Positions 32,896 through 42,321 of a stretch of DNA of 64,000 bases are shown here, one piece after another. The position numbers and the translations under genes are program-made. A model generated the notes under the pieces. The model did no database searches. It had not been told where the DNA came from and was given only the letters and a program-made list of their open reading frames with translations. Source of the stretch: Granulicella pectinivorans (GTDB lineage Bacteria; Acidobacteriota; Terriglobia; Terriglobales; Acidobacteriaceae); assembly GCF_900114625.1 (NCBI RefSeq), contig NZ_FOZL01000001.1, positions 2,852,001-2,916,000 on the forward strand, given 5' to 3'. Every line of letters begins with the position of its first letter. The first letter of the stretch is position 1.

Positions 32896-35508
32896 TTACT
32901 TGAGGATCAACGTGTGCGTGGCCCTGATGGTTTCGTGGCTGAAGGGGAACGGAAATGTCTTTCCTGCGAGCCAAAAAGGGAACTGGTCGAGGAAGTTTGG
33001 GCTGGCCGGATTGCCGGACTGGCCGAGCACCACGTTGAGGGTGGTGTTGTCGGGGTTTGAGAGGTCCACGGTGAGGCGCTGGGAGGGGCCGAAGGTGCGG
33101 TCTACCTGCTTGACGGTGGTGAGATCGCCGGACTGGGGGTGGGTGCCGGTTCCGATGGGGCGTCCGATGAGGGCTTTCAGGATTTCGGACTGGCTGTAGA
33201 TGGGGTGCTCGATGTCTACGGGGTGGAGGGAGCCGCTGCGCCATTTGGTGATGTCGAAGGGTGCGTGGGACGCGGAGATTCCCTTGAGGACGGCTTCGGT
33301 GAGGAGGTCGTCCCAGGTGGCGAAGCTTTTGGGGAGCCAGCGGTCGGGGGTGTGCATGATGAGCTGCTCTTCGGCGTAGTCGCGCGAGCCCCAGGTGTAG
33401 AGGGAGGCGAGTTGGCCGAGACGCGGGTTGAGGAGCATGGCCCAGAGCGCGGCGCGGGTGGCGTCGACGATGGCAGCGGCGGAGGAGTTGGCGTCGACCT
33501 TACCGTTCCAGGATCGGAGGAGGTCGGCGGCGTCGTGGAGCTGCTTCTGGTCGATGTGGGGGCGGGGCTTGCCGTCGATGGCGGGATGATCGATGGCGTG
33601 GTCGATGGCGTAGGCGAGGCGCTGCGCGATGACATGATCGAGGTCGGAGTAGACGTCGGTCTGGAGGTCGATCATGTCGGCGGGGGAGAATCTGGGTTTC
33701 GATGCGAGCTGCTTCCAGATGCGCTCGTTGCGGTAGGGCGAGGCCCAGTTGAGGGCAATGGGGTAGGGGTAGCCATCGGGGGCGGTGCGGGCGTTGGCGG
33801 TGGCGAGGATGCCACCGGGGGGGTCGATGGCGGAGGGGAGTTGTTCGTAGGGGATGAAACCGCTCCACTCGTGGGTGAGGGCGTCGGGGGCGGTGGCGTC
33901 GGTGGGGACGGGGGGGATGGCTTCGGGGTGCGCTGGGTCGATGCCCCGGGTGGGGATTCGGCCGATGGCGTGGAAGGCGATGTGGCCCTGGTCGTCAGCG
34001 TAGACGAGGTTCATGGGCGGGCCGCCGTATTGGGAGAGGGCGGCGTTGAAGGAGGGCCAGTCGGAGGCGGCGTTGATGTTGCCGAAGGCGGCGGTGAGGG
34101 TGGTGGGGTCGTAGATGGTCCAGCGCAGGGAGAGGGGCCGCTTTTCGTCGTGGAAGAGGGACGAGATGATGGGGGTGAGGACGTTGCCGTGGCGGGTGAG
34201 TTTGACGTCGAGGGAGACGTCGGTGCCGTTGCGCACCTTGATGAGCTCGGTGCGGTGCTCGATGGGGTGAAAGGCGCCGTCGGGGGATTGGTACTGGTTG
34301 TTCTGGATGCGCTCGATGTAGACGTCCTGGGTATCGGCGGGCAGGACGGTCATGCCCCAGGCGAGGTGGGCGTTGTGGCCGATCTCAATGAAGGGGGTGC
34401 CGGGGATGGCGACGCCGGCGGCGTGGAAGGAGCCTCCATTCGGTAAAGGCGCTTCGAGATCGGTTTCGTACCAGATGCCGGGCACGGTATGGGCAAGATG
34501 GGTGTCGTTGGCGAGGATGGGCTTGCCGGTGGTGGAGTGAGCCCCGGAGACGACCCAGTTGTTGGAGCCGGGGATGCAGTCGCCGCAGGGGCTGAGGGAC
34601 TGGAGCAGGGCGTTGACGTGGTCCGGGGTGAGATTGAGCTTGCTTTGGGACTCGTCGAGGGGAATCTGCTCGATCTCTTCGACGGGGATGGAGAGGTCGA
34701 TGGTATGGCCGGGAGGATGGTCACGCCAGGAGCCTACCGGGTATAGATCGGCGAGGAGCTCGGGGGGAAGTTTTGCGGAGATGGCCTCGCGGGCTAGCTT
34801 CTGGGTGTAGCCGTTGGAGAGCTGCTGGAACATGGACAGGCCGATGAGGAGGGTGTCGGTGGGGGTCCAGGGGGCTGGTTCGTAGCGGAGGGCGATGAAC
34901 TCGAAAGGGAGGTGGGTGCGCTGGGCGGCGATGGAGGCGTTGACGCCTTTGGCGTATTGCTCGAGTTCGTGGAACTGGTTGGGAGGGAGGGTGGCGAGGG
35001 TCCGTTCGGCGCTGGCGCGGATCTGGAGGATGCGCTGGATACGATCGTGGTCAATGAGGGCTGAGCCGAGGACTTCGGCGAGGTCGCCGGCGGCGTTGCG
35101 GCGGAGACCATCCATCTGCCAGAGGCGATCCTGCGCGGTGACGTAACCCTGGGCGAGGAGAAGATCGTCGAGGTTGGCGGCACGGATGTGCGGGACGCCT
35201 TGCGCGTCGCGGAGGACGGTGACGGGGGCGGAGAGACCGGGGACGGAGAGGGTTCCATCGAGCTGGGGGAGCGAGGCGATGAGGGCTTTGCGAGAGTAAT
35301 ACATCGCGGTGGCGTAGGCGACTAGGCCGACGGCGAGAAGGATGGGGAGGATGAGGCCGAGGATACGGACGAGGCGGCCGGGACGGGGACGATCAAGGTC
35401 GAAGAGACCGTACCTGCGCTTGCCGGGGGTGAACTCCGACCCGGGTTCGGGGGGGCTTTGGCGGGTGATGAGTTCCGGCTCGGGAAGAGTGGGATCGAGT
35501 GGGTGCAT
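32896..35508 (-). CDS. Penicillin acylase family N-terminal-nucleophile amidohydrolase
   Basis: An 870-residue self-processing enzyme. It has a cytoplasmic tail, one membrane helix at residues 49-69 (ILGLILPILLAVGLVAYATA), and an alpha-beta precursor. Cleavage is expected between Gly314 and Ser315 in IPGSNNWVV, freeing the nucleophile serine; LANDTHLAHTVPGIWYE follows as usual. The natural substrate of such paralogues is often an acyl-homoserine lactone or an acyl amide, but cannot be assigned here. ATG 35508 is chosen; the frame continues far upstream only as the antisense of the rhamnosidase gene. Confidence 0.9.
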   Translation of the reverse strand: MHPLDPTLPEPELITRQSPPEPGSEFTPGKRRYGLFDLDRPRPGRLVRILGLILPILLAVGLVAYATAMYYSRKALIASLPQLDGTLSVPGLSAPVTVLRDAQGVPHIRAANLDDLLLAQGYVTAQDRLWQMDGLRRNAAGDLAEVLGSALIDHDRIQRILQIRASAERTLATLPPNQFHELEQYAKGVNASIAAQRTHLPFEFIALRYEPAPWTPTDTLLIGLSMFQQLSNGYTQKLAREAISAKLPPELLADLYPVGSWRDHPPGHTIDLSIPVEEIEQIPLDESQSKLNLTPDHVNALLQSLSPCGDCIPGSNNWVVSGAHSTTGKPILANDTHLAHTVPGIWYETDLEAPLPNGGSFHAAGVAIPGTPFIEIGHNAHLAWGMTVLPADTQDVYIERIQNNQYQSPDGAFHPIEHRTELIKVRNGTDVSLDVKLTRHGNVLTPIISSLFHDEKRPLSLRWTIYDPTTLTAAFGNINAASDWPSFNAALSQYGGPPMNLVYADDQGHIAFHAIGRIPTRGIDPAHPEAIPPVPTDATAPDALTHEWSGFIPYEQLPSAIDPPGGILATANARTAPDGYPYPIALNWASPYRNERIWKQLASKPRFSPADMIDLQTDVYSDLDHVIAQRLAYAIDHAIDHPAIDGKPRPHIDQKQLHDAADLLRSWNGKVDANSSAAAIVDATRAALWAMLLNPRLGQLASLYTWGSRDYAEEQLIMHTPDRWLPKSFATWDDLLTEAVLKGISASHAPFDITKWRSGSLHPVDIEHPIYSQSEILKALIGRPIGTGTHPQSGDLTTVKQVDRTFGPSQRLTVDLSNPDNTTLNVVLGQSGNPASPNFLDQFPFWLAGKTFPFPFSHETIRATHTLILK

Positions 35509-35546
35509 GCCTGGGTTTGAGTTTACTTTAGGTGAGAGACGTGGGA

Positions 35547-37874
35547 TTAGAACGGATTGATGAAGGTGTCCATATGCTGGGCGCCGGCGTGAAGGGGCGT
35601 GTCCATGCCTTCGTAATGGAAAGTGCCTGTTGTGCCTTCGGGGAGTTCGATGGTGGTGTCCATGCCGTTGGTGTGTTTTTTGTAGGAGACCTTGATGGTG
35701 CCGGTGGGGATGGGGATGGAGACGGTGAGATCTTTGAGGTTGCCGAGGTGGGGGGCGATGTCGACCGTGTGGAAACCCGGACTTGCGGGACGGATGCCGG
35801 CGACGAGGGTGATGAGGTCGTAGTTGGGGTGGGAGGACCATGCGTGGGCGTCGGAGCGTGCGGGCTCGGGGTTTTCGGCCCAGGTGCTGAGTCCCATGTC
35901 GAGCATCTCGTGCCAGGGGCCGAGGAGATTGAGGTAGAGGTCGTCCATGTGGGCGTGGTCGAGGGCGCGTGCGAGGTAAAAGCGGAAGTAGTAGCTGGCG
36001 CGAATGGGGTAGGAGTCGGGTGGGTAGAGGGGTTTGCCGGAGAGCTCGTCGGCGAGGATGGTCTTCATGACTTTCTGCTGGCCGGCGGGCGGGATGACGT
36101 CGAGGAGGACACCCATGATGTTGGCTTGTTGCGAGTAGACCTGATGGGCTGGGGTTTCGGCGAGCATGCCGGCGGTGGCGTCCCAGGTCTTCCGGTAGAC
36201 GGTTGCGGCGATGGTGTTGGCCTGAGCGCGGTAGGCGGTAGCGCGTGCGGGGTCGCCGAAGTTCTGTTCGAGGTCGGCGGCGTCGCGCAGGGCGGCTATG
36301 AACTGGAGCGAGAGGACGGTGGAGCCTCCGTCGGGGTCTTGTGGCGGGACGCCTTTTTTGTAGGCGGGAGCCCAATCGACGAAGTTCCAGTGGTCGAAGT
36401 AGCCGGGCTTGTCGTTGTAGACGAATAGGCCGTCGGGTCGCTGCTGGCTGGAGAAGAAGTCGAGGACGGCGCGTGTCTTGGGGAGGAGCTCGGCGACGAG
36501 GCCGTTGTCGGGGCGGTACTGCCAGAAGTCGTGGATCATGCCGATCCAGAGGAGGGAAAAGGGCGGGATGAGCTGGTACTGACGGGCAGGGCCTCGGCTT
36601 TGGGTAAGGCCGCTGGGGAGCGAGGTCGCGGCAAAGGCGCGGAGGGCCTGCTGGGCGAGGCGGTCGTCGCCGGTGACGACGTAGGAGATGAGGGATTCGA
36701 TGCGGGTGTCGCCGATGTACTGGAGTTCTTCCCAGTAGGGGCAGTCCATGTAGGTTTCGTGGGCGTCGAGGCGAAGGGTGCGGTAGCCGACGTCCCAGAT
36801 TTTGGCGAGTTCGGGGTCGCTGGATTGGAAGGTGGCTTTCTCGGTGAAGGGATAGGCGGTGAAGGCGGCGGTGAGGCTGTCGAGGCGTAGGGGCTGGTCT
36901 CCGGTTTCGATGTCGAGCTGGAGGTAGCGCCAGGTGCGCCACCAGAGCGGGGTGAAGGTGCGGTTGGGGGAGCCGTCGGGGAGGAAGACGTCGTGGGTGA
37001 GGGTGAGGTCCATCGTCTTGTTCGTGATGTCGCTGCGGTTGCCCTTCTCGTGTTTGGCATCGTAGAGGGCCTCGGCGTAGGTGAGGGTGATGCGAGAGGC
37101 GCGGCCTTTGGAGACTGTGAGGGATGGGAAGGCGGTGGTGAGCGTGGCGCGGTCGAGGAGGAGGGTGGTTTTCGTGTGGGCGGGGATGGTGAGGGATTGC
37201 TCGGGGAAATGCGTTGAGGTGGTGGTGCGGACGATTTTGCCGGGTTGGGTTGGGGTGGACTCCATGGCGGGAAGGGTGTCGGGCTGGAGGGTCCAGCCGG
37301 GGTTCGGCAGGGGCTCGGCTGGGGACCATGTTGCGCGATCTTTGGGCTGGTTCCATGCCCAGTCGTTGGCTGCGGCGTTGAGGATGAAGCCGGGGCCTAC
37401 CTTGGCGGCTTTGGGGTCGATGGTCCAGGCGGACTCGGTGCGGACTTGCCAGGTGTTGTCGGTGGTGAGGGGGGACGGGGTGTCGGTCCAGAGGGCGAAG
37501 GCGGGGCGGAGAGAGAACTGGAACCACCCGCTGGCTTCGCCGAAGCTCCAGACGGTGGCCGCGAGGATGTTTTTGCCTTTGTGCAGGTGGGAGGCGATGT
37601 CGTAGGTCGCATAGCGCCAGTGTTGGGGGTCGGCGAGGGCGGGGCCGTCTCCCATGCGGGTTCCGTTGATATATAGGATGAAGCGGTTGTCGGCGGTGAC
37701 GTGGATGGGGAGGGTTCGGGGTGCGTCGGGGAGGGTGATCTCTTTGCGGAATTCGTAGATGCCGACGGAGGTGGATGTGGTGTTGGGCGGGATGATCCAG
37801 TGGCTTTGGGTGAGGGCAGTGGTTGCGGTGAGGAGGAGGGTGGCCAGGATCGTCCGCTTCTTCATGCGGATCAT
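35547..37874 (-). CDS. Alpha-L-rhamnosidase-like enzyme, GH78, secreted
   Basis: A 775-residue exported enzyme with signal peptide MKKRTILATLLLTATTALTQ (start ATG 37874 or 37865). An N-terminal carbohydrate-binding-like sandwich contains FILYINGTRMGDGP. The region PLWWRTWRYLQLDIETGD precedes the (alpha/alpha)6 barrel. Catalytic-site residues lie in YMDCPYWEELQYIGDTRIE, equivalent to the family's DCPxRDExxGWTGD. It probably removes alpha-L-rhamnose from plant or microbial glycans. It ends 38 bases before the penicillin acylase start. Confidence 0.88.
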   Translation of the reverse strand: MIRMKKRTILATLLLTATTALTQSHWIIPPNTTSTSVGIYEFRKEITLPDAPRTLPIHVTADNRFILYINGTRMGDGPALADPQHWRYATYDIASHLHKGKNILAATVWSFGEASGWFQFSLRPAFALWTDTPSPLTTDNTWQVRTESAWTIDPKAAKVGPGFILNAAANDWAWNQPKDRATWSPAEPLPNPGWTLQPDTLPAMESTPTQPGKIVRTTTSTHFPEQSLTIPAHTKTTLLLDRATLTTAFPSLTVSKGRASRITLTYAEALYDAKHEKGNRSDITNKTMDLTLTHDVFLPDGSPNRTFTPLWWRTWRYLQLDIETGDQPLRLDSLTAAFTAYPFTEKATFQSSDPELAKIWDVGYRTLRLDAHETYMDCPYWEELQYIGDTRIESLISYVVTGDDRLAQQALRAFAATSLPSGLTQSRGPARQYQLIPPFSLLWIGMIHDFWQYRPDNGLVAELLPKTRAVLDFFSSQQRPDGLFVYNDKPGYFDHWNFVDWAPAYKKGVPPQDPDGGSTVLSLQFIAALRDAADLEQNFGDPARATAYRAQANTIAATVYRKTWDATAGMLAETPAHQVYSQQANIMGVLLDVIPPAGQQKVMKTILADELSGKPLYPPDSYPIRASYYFRFYLARALDHAHMDDLYLNLLGPWHEMLDMGLSTWAENPEPARSDAHAWSSHPNYDLITLVAGIRPASPGFHTVDIAPHLGNLKDLTVSIPIPTGTIKVSYKKHTNGMDTTIELPEGTTGTFHYEGMDTPLHAGAQHMDTFINPF

Positions 37875-38005
37875 TGTAGGGGGATCGGGGCATTCCTGGA
37901 ATGTGCTGCGGGACCCCACGGTATTCGCGATCAGACTGCGAAAAGGATGGGGCACCCCACCGGACGGTTTGGAGGAGGAAGGATCGTGGCTGGTATTCTG
38001 CGGAG

Positions 38006-39619
38006 ATGATGGATGGGGTTCATGCTTCGCAAATGGTGTTTCTGGTTCTGCTGCTGTTCGTAGCAGGATTTGCACTGGTGGCGCGTTGGCTGCAGATTTC
38101 GTATCCGATCGTGCTGGTGGTGGCTGGGCTGCTGGTGAGCTTTGTGCCGCATGTGCCGCGGATCCCGTTGAATCCGAACATGGTTTTCCTGATCTTTCTG
38201 CCTCCCTTGCTCTATTCGTCGGCGTGGGGGACGTCGTGGCGGGAGTTTCGCTATAACGCAGTGACCATCGGGTTTCTGGCGGTGGGGCTGGTTGCGTTTA
38301 CGGTGTGGGGCGTGTCCGAGTTTGCCGACCGCTTCATTACGGCGATGGATTGGAAGTCGGGCTTTGTGTTGGGGGCGGTGGTAGCGGCGACCGATGCGAT
38401 TGCAGCGACGTCGATTGCGAAGTCGCTGGGGCTGCCGCGGCGGATTGTGGACATTCTGGAGGGTGAGAGCCTGCTGAACGATGCCACGGGCCTGCTGGCG
38501 CTTGAGTTCGGGATCAGGATTCTGACGGGTGGGGAGACGCCGACGTTGGGGGCGGCTGTGCTGCGGCTGCTGTACCTGACGATTGTGGGAACGGTGGTTG
38601 GGCTGTTGATTGGGTTTATCGTCTCGAAGATCAGCGGGCTGATCGATGACGATGGGCCGCTGGAGATTGTGCTTTCGCTGCTGGCTCCGTATACGGCCTA
38701 CCTGGCGGGGGATGCGCTGCATGCTTCCGGGGTGTTCTCGGTGGTGGTGTGCGGGCTGTATGTGAGCAGGAAGAGTTCGACGCTGTTTTCCCCGGGGGCC
38801 AGACTGCAGATCCTGGCGGTGTGGGAGGCGCTTACCTTCATCCTGAACGGGATTGTGTTTGTGCTGATCGGATTGCAGATGCCATTTGTGCTTGCGGCAA
38901 TTCGCGGGCAATACAGTTGGGGGACGCTGGTTTTGTATGGGTCGGCGTTCAGCGGTGTGCTGATCGTGCTGCGGCTGGTCTGGATCTTTCCGGCTTCGTG
39001 GGTGGCCAATGTGGTGAACCGGAAGCTGCTTGGACATAAAGAGTCTTGGGGTGGGGCGAAGAACATCTTCGTCGTCGGTTGGACGGGGATGCGCGGGGTG
39101 CTGGCTCTGGCCGCGGCGATCTCACTCCCGGAGACGATGAAGGATGGACGCTCCCTGGAGAACAGGGACCTGATCGAGTTTCTGGCGTTCTCGGTGATTC
39201 TGGTGACGCTGGTGGTGCAGGGGCTGACACTCCCTCCGCTAATCCGATGGTTGGGGCTGGCCAAGCCGGAGGGGATGGAGGAAGAGGAGAGGGAGGCGCG
39301 GCGGATGGGGCTGGGCGCGGCGATCGAGACGCTGAAGAAGGGGAAGGATGCGGATGGGGACCGGTTCGAACATGTGTATGAGGATTTGCTGCACCGGTAT
39401 CAACACAGGCTGGCCGCAGTGGGCGGCGTGGAAGGCTCGGAGCAGATGGACGCAGCGACCTACAAGCGGCTGAGAGAGATTGCGGCCGGGGCGGTGAGGG
39501 CGGAGAGGCGGGAGGCGATCCGGATGAGGGATGAAGGCCGGATCAGCGATGACACGCTGCGGAAGCTGGAAAGAGAGATGGATTTGCAGGAGATTCGGTA
39601 TCTGGGTGCGGGAGAGTAA
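38006..39619 (+). CDS. Na+/H+ antiporter, CPA1 family
   Basis: A 537-residue inner-membrane antiporter. About twelve helices; LIFLPPLLYSSAWGTSW, VAATDAIAATSIAKSLGLP and GESLLNDATGLLALE are the CPA1/NhaP signatures with the transport aspartates, and GWTGMRGVLALAAAISLP is the late motif. A charged cytoplasmic tail of about 130 residues follows. ATG 38006 lies after CGGAG; the frame remains open upstream without support. It diverges from the rhamnosidase gene across 131 bases. Confidence 0.92.
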   Translation: MMDGVHASQMVFLVLLLFVAGFALVARWLQISYPIVLVVAGLLVSFVPHVPRIPLNPNMVFLIFLPPLLYSSAWGTSWREFRYNAVTIGFLAVGLVAFTVWGVSEFADRFITAMDWKSGFVLGAVVAATDAIAATSIAKSLGLPRRIVDILEGESLLNDATGLLALEFGIRILTGGETPTLGAAVLRLLYLTIVGTVVGLLIGFIVSKISGLIDDDGPLEIVLSLLAPYTAYLAGDALHASGVFSVVVCGLYVSRKSSTLFSPGARLQILAVWEALTFILNGIVFVLIGLQMPFVLAAIRGQYSWGTLVLYGSAFSGVLIVLRLVWIFPASWVANVVNRKLLGHKESWGGAKNIFVVGWTGMRGVLALAAAISLPETMKDGRSLENRDLIEFLAFSVILVTLVVQGLTLPPLIRWLGLAKPEGMEEEEREARRMGLGAAIETLKKGKDADGDRFEHVYEDLLHRYQHRLAAVGGVEGSEQMDAATYKRLREIAAGAVRAERREAIRMRDEGRISDDTLRKLEREMDLQEIRYLGAGE

Positions 39620-39620
39620 A

Positions 39621-39657
39621 GACAAAGACTGTGGGGAAGAGGCGGGAAAAAAAAGGC
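39621..39657 (+). repeat. A-rich dispersed repeat, copy D
   Basis: ACAAAGACTGTGGGGAAGAG then GCGGGAAAAAAAAGGC; same core as the copies at 565, 2025 and 29064. It starts at the antiporter stop codon, between convergent genes. Confidence 0.5.
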
Positions 39658-39671
39658 GACAGCAACTACGT

Positions 39672-40640
39672 TTATTGGGGGGCTGTTTTGGGTAGGGTGA
39701 AGAGGATCGCAGCAACGGCTACGGCCAAGGCTGGAATGAGGTAGATGGATCCCTCTGGGCCGGTTGTGCCTCCGGAGAGGAGGGCAGAGCCGATGGGATG
39801 GGTGGCGTAGAGGTGGCCCTGGACCATGGTGCCGGAGTCGGCTACACCGTAGAGAAAGGACTGAGCCCAATCCCAGGAGACGTGGAATCCGATGGCCCAC
39901 CAGAGGGAGCCGGTGCGGTAGAGGGCGAGGCAGAAGACCAGGCCCGCCAGGCCGGCCGCGACAAGGCCGAAGGGTGATTCGCCGGGATTGCTGCCGTGGC
40001 TGGCTCCAAAGAGGGCCGAGAGGATGATGGCGGCGCTCCAGAAGGAGGCGGCGTGGCGGTAACGGGCGGGGAAGAGGCCTGCCAGGCCGCGACCGATCGT
40101 GGACTGGAGGTAGCCGCGCATGAGGGATTCTTCAAAGCCGGCGACGAAGAGGAAACCGAGGAGCCAGAGGAGTCCGTAGCGGAGGGCGGCGGCGTTGGTG
40201 AGGAGGCGTCCGTCGAACTGGAGGTGGCCGGTGAGGTGGAGGATCGCGACGAGAAGGGAGAGGCAGGCGACGCCCCAGAAGATTCCCTGCAGGAACTGCG
40301 AGAGGCGTTTGACGCCGCCAAAACCGAAGCGGGCCATGGGACGGCGCTCGATTTTGGACATGACAAAGGTCGCGAGCAGGGCGGCGAGGCAGAGAGCTCC
40401 CTCGCTGAAGAGTGTGCCGGAGACAGCCATGAGGTGGGCTGTGGCGGCCTGTGGAGCGGGCGGGAGGTGGCGGGCCTTTGCGACGACAAACATGAGGCCC
40501 GCGGCGAAGAGAAACCAGAGGGCGATGAAGATGAGGATTCCCCATCCTGCGCGGATGCCTTCGTCTCCGACGAAGAGGTAGGCGGGATCGGAGAGTTTGC
40601 TTTGCGCAGGGGCGGGGGGCGCGGGATCGAAGTCGGTCAT
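39672..40640 (-). CDS. CPBP-family intramembrane glutamic endopeptidase
   Basis: A 322-residue polytopic protein of the CPBP/ABI (CAAX-protease-like) family. The EExxxR motif is FEESLMRGYLQ, followed by the conserved histidines in LFGASHGSNPGE and AIGFHVSWDW. The long N-terminal cytoplasmic segment (residues 1-30) is Pro/Ala-rich. Such proteins process prenylated or bacteriocin-related peptides in some hosts; the substrate is unknown here and no peptide gene is adjacent. Confidence 0.88.
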   Translation of the reverse strand: MTDFDPAPPAPAQSKLSDPAYLFVGDEGIRAGWGILIFIALWFLFAAGLMFVVAKARHLPPAPQAATAHLMAVSGTLFSEGALCLAALLATFVMSKIERRPMARFGFGGVKRLSQFLQGIFWGVACLSLLVAILHLTGHLQFDGRLLTNAAALRYGLLWLLGFLFVAGFEESLMRGYLQSTIGRGLAGLFPARYRHAASFWSAAIILSALFGASHGSNPGESPFGLVAAGLAGLVFCLALYRTGSLWWAIGFHVSWDWAQSFLYGVADSGTMVQGHLYATHPIGSALLSGGTTGPEGSIYLIPALAVAVAAILFTLPKTAPQ

Positions 40641-40685
40641 GGGGTTTTTATGGATCGCTCCTGAGTCTATATGGAACGCCTTCGC

Positions 40686-40714
40686 TTGACATGCGGAGCG
40701 GGGGTGCGGATGCT
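40686..40714 (+). promoter_or_regulatory. Possible promoter of the DHH gene (near-leaderless)
   Basis: TTGACA at 40686-40691, 17 bases, then GATGCT at 40709-40714. The start codon at 40724 lies 9 bases past the -10 box, and no ribosome binding site precedes it. Confidence 0.35.
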
Positions 40715-40723
40715 TAAAGGCTT

Positions 40724-41698
40724 ATGGAAATGAAAGTTCTTTATCACAATCAATGTTTCGATGGGGCTTGCTCGGCCTCGATGTTTACGCGGTTCCACCG
40801 GGAGTGCGTTGGGACGGCGGCGAGCTACGCGTATGCGGGTCTGGCGCATAAGCCGGGTGGGCTGTTTCAGTTTGACGACTTTACGGGTGACGAGAACGCG
40901 ATCGTCGACTTCAAGTATTCGAACGACCCGCGGGTGACGTGGTGGTTCGATCATCATCAGAGTGCGTTTCTGACGCCGGAGGATCTGGCACAGTTTGAGG
41001 CAGGGCAGGCGGACGGCTCGCAAACGATGCGGAAGTTCTTCGACGCGAACTATACGTCGTGCACGAGCTTTATCGCGCATATCGCGGAGACGAAGTTCGG
41101 GTTCGATACTTCGGGACTGAAGGAGCTGATTTACTGGGCGGATATTGTCGACGGCGCGAAGTATGAGAGTGCGAAGGCGGCGGTGGAGATGGAAGCTCCG
41201 GCGATGAAGCTGACGATGGTGATCGAGAGCGCTTTGGATCCGGCTTTGATTCCCCGGATGATTCCTCTGCTGACGTCGATGAGCTTGCAGGAGGTTCTGG
41301 ACCAGCCGTTTGTGCAGGAGCTGGTGGGGCCGTTGATGTCGAAGCATCAGGCGGGCATTGAGTTGATTCGGGAGCGGGCGGTGGTGGACCGCGGTGTGAT
41401 TACGTTCGACCTGATGGACCAGAAGATGGAGGGATATAGCAAGTTCATTCCTTACTATCTGCATCCGGAGGGAACGTATGTGGTGGGGCTGAGCAAGTCG
41501 AGCTTCCGGACGAAGATCTCGGTGGGGACGAATCCTTGGACGACGAAGCCGGTGAGTGAGTTGATCAATCTGGCGGAGATCTGTGAGCGGTATGGCGGCG
41601 GCGGTCACGCGCGTGTCGGAGCGATCAGCTATCCGGCGGACCGGGAAGATCTGGCGCGGGCTACTGCGGCGGAGATTGAGGCGGAGCTGAAGGCATAA
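40724..41698 (+). CDS. DHH-family phosphoesterase
   Basis: A 324-residue protein of the DHH/DHHA1 superfamily (nanoRNase, cyclic-dinucleotide or polyphosphate phosphoesterases). The metal-binding NQCFDGACSA, VDFKY and WWFDHHQSAF are present in the N-terminal half, and the substrate-binding GGGGHARVGA at the C-terminus. The motif order fits an NrnA/GdpP-type enzyme, but the exact substrate cannot be assigned. It ends at a strong terminator shared with the convergent DinB gene. Confidence 0.88.
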   Translation: MEMKVLYHNQCFDGACSASMFTRFHRECVGTAASYAYAGLAHKPGGLFQFDDFTGDENAIVDFKYSNDPRVTWWFDHHQSAFLTPEDLAQFEAGQADGSQTMRKFFDANYTSCTSFIAHIAETKFGFDTSGLKELIYWADIVDGAKYESAKAAVEMEAPAMKLTMVIESALDPALIPRMIPLLTSMSLQEVLDQPFVQELVGPLMSKHQAGIELIRERAVVDRGVITFDLMDQKMEGYSKFIPYYLHPEGTYVVGLSKSSFRTKISVGTNPWTTKPVSELINLAEICERYGGGGHARVGAISYPADREDLARATAAEIEAELKA

Positions 41699-41703
41699 GC
41701 GAG

Positions 41704-41737
41704 GGGCGCAGGGATCTGTCCTGCGCCCTGGATTTTT
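41704..41737. terminator. Terminator between the convergent DHH and DinB genes
   Basis: A 9-bp stem GGGCGCAGG / CCTGCGCCC (41704-41712 with 41720-41728), followed on the plus strand by TGGATTTTT. Confidence 0.8.
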
Positions 41738-41749
41738 AGTGGCGGTTTT

Positions 41750-42229
41750 TCAGCGTTCCCAGAAGGGTGGGGGCTCGATCTCGAGTGCGCGGAGGTAGAC
41801 GTATCCCTGGCCGCGATGATGGATTTCGTTGTCGATGCAGTACTGGATGATCCCCATGCCCGACATCTCCCACTGGCCGAAGGCTTTGTCGACTTCGCTG
41901 AAGCGGAGTGGAGGGATGGTCGGGAATTTCTCGTTCAATGCTGTCGTTTGGGCGTCCCAGAGGGCGAGGAGCTCGGTTTTGGTCGTGGGCTTGGGGCTGT
42001 CGTACTGGAACTCCTCCCATTTGCCGGTGGCTACGCCTTCTACCGTTGGGACGGCCATGCGAATGAACTCGATGGCGAGGTCGGCGAAGGGGCGCATGCC
42101 GCCTACGGAGAAGTGAAAGAGCTTGTCTTCGGGGAAGGCATCGATGGTCTTGCGGGTAAGCCTTCTGTGTCCCTGCCAGTTCTTCAGCACATCTTCTGCG
42201 GTCATCACGTTGGCTGGTGTTGTCGCCAT
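41750..42229 (-). CDS. DinB-family four-helix protein
   Basis: A 159-residue member of the DinB/YfiT-like four-helix family, usually metal-binding and often thiol- or stress-related. The metal-binding histidines are recognisable in FHFSVGGMRPFADLA and the late NEIHHRGQGYVYLR. ATG 42229 is chosen because AGGAGAAC lies before it. It diverges from the WYL regulator gene; a 15-base palindrome lies in the 92-base gap. Substrate unknown. Confidence 0.88.
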   Translation of the reverse strand: MATTPANVMTAEDVLKNWQGHRRLTRKTIDAFPEDKLFHFSVGGMRPFADLAIEFIRMAVPTVEGVATGKWEEFQYDSPKPTTKTELLALWDAQTTALNEKFPTIPPLRFSEVDKAFGQWEMSGMGIIQYCIDNEIHHRGQGYVYLRALEIEPPPFWER

Positions 42230-42281
42230 GTTGGTTCTCCTGTGGCCCGTTTGGGCTGTATCCAACACTACGGTGAATTCC

Positions 42282-42296
42282 CGACAGATTCTGTCG
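42282..42296. promoter_or_regulatory. Predicted operator of the WYL regulator (palindrome)
   Basis: CGACAGA-T-TCTGTCG, a perfect 15-base inverted repeat between the divergent DinB and regulator genes. The 13-mer GATTCTGTCGTCA containing its right arm recurs at 43747-43759 at the start of the SnoaL-like gene. Confidence 0.7.
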
Positions 42297-42321
42297 TCAA
42301 TGTGTTGAATAATTGAATTTC

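Noticed and set aside
32896..37893. A single 1665-codon minus-strand frame
   Set aside because: Only the part from 35508 down is a protein (penicillin acylase). The upstream 800 codons are an Arg/Pro/His-rich shadow of the rhamnosidase gene on the same strand in another frame.
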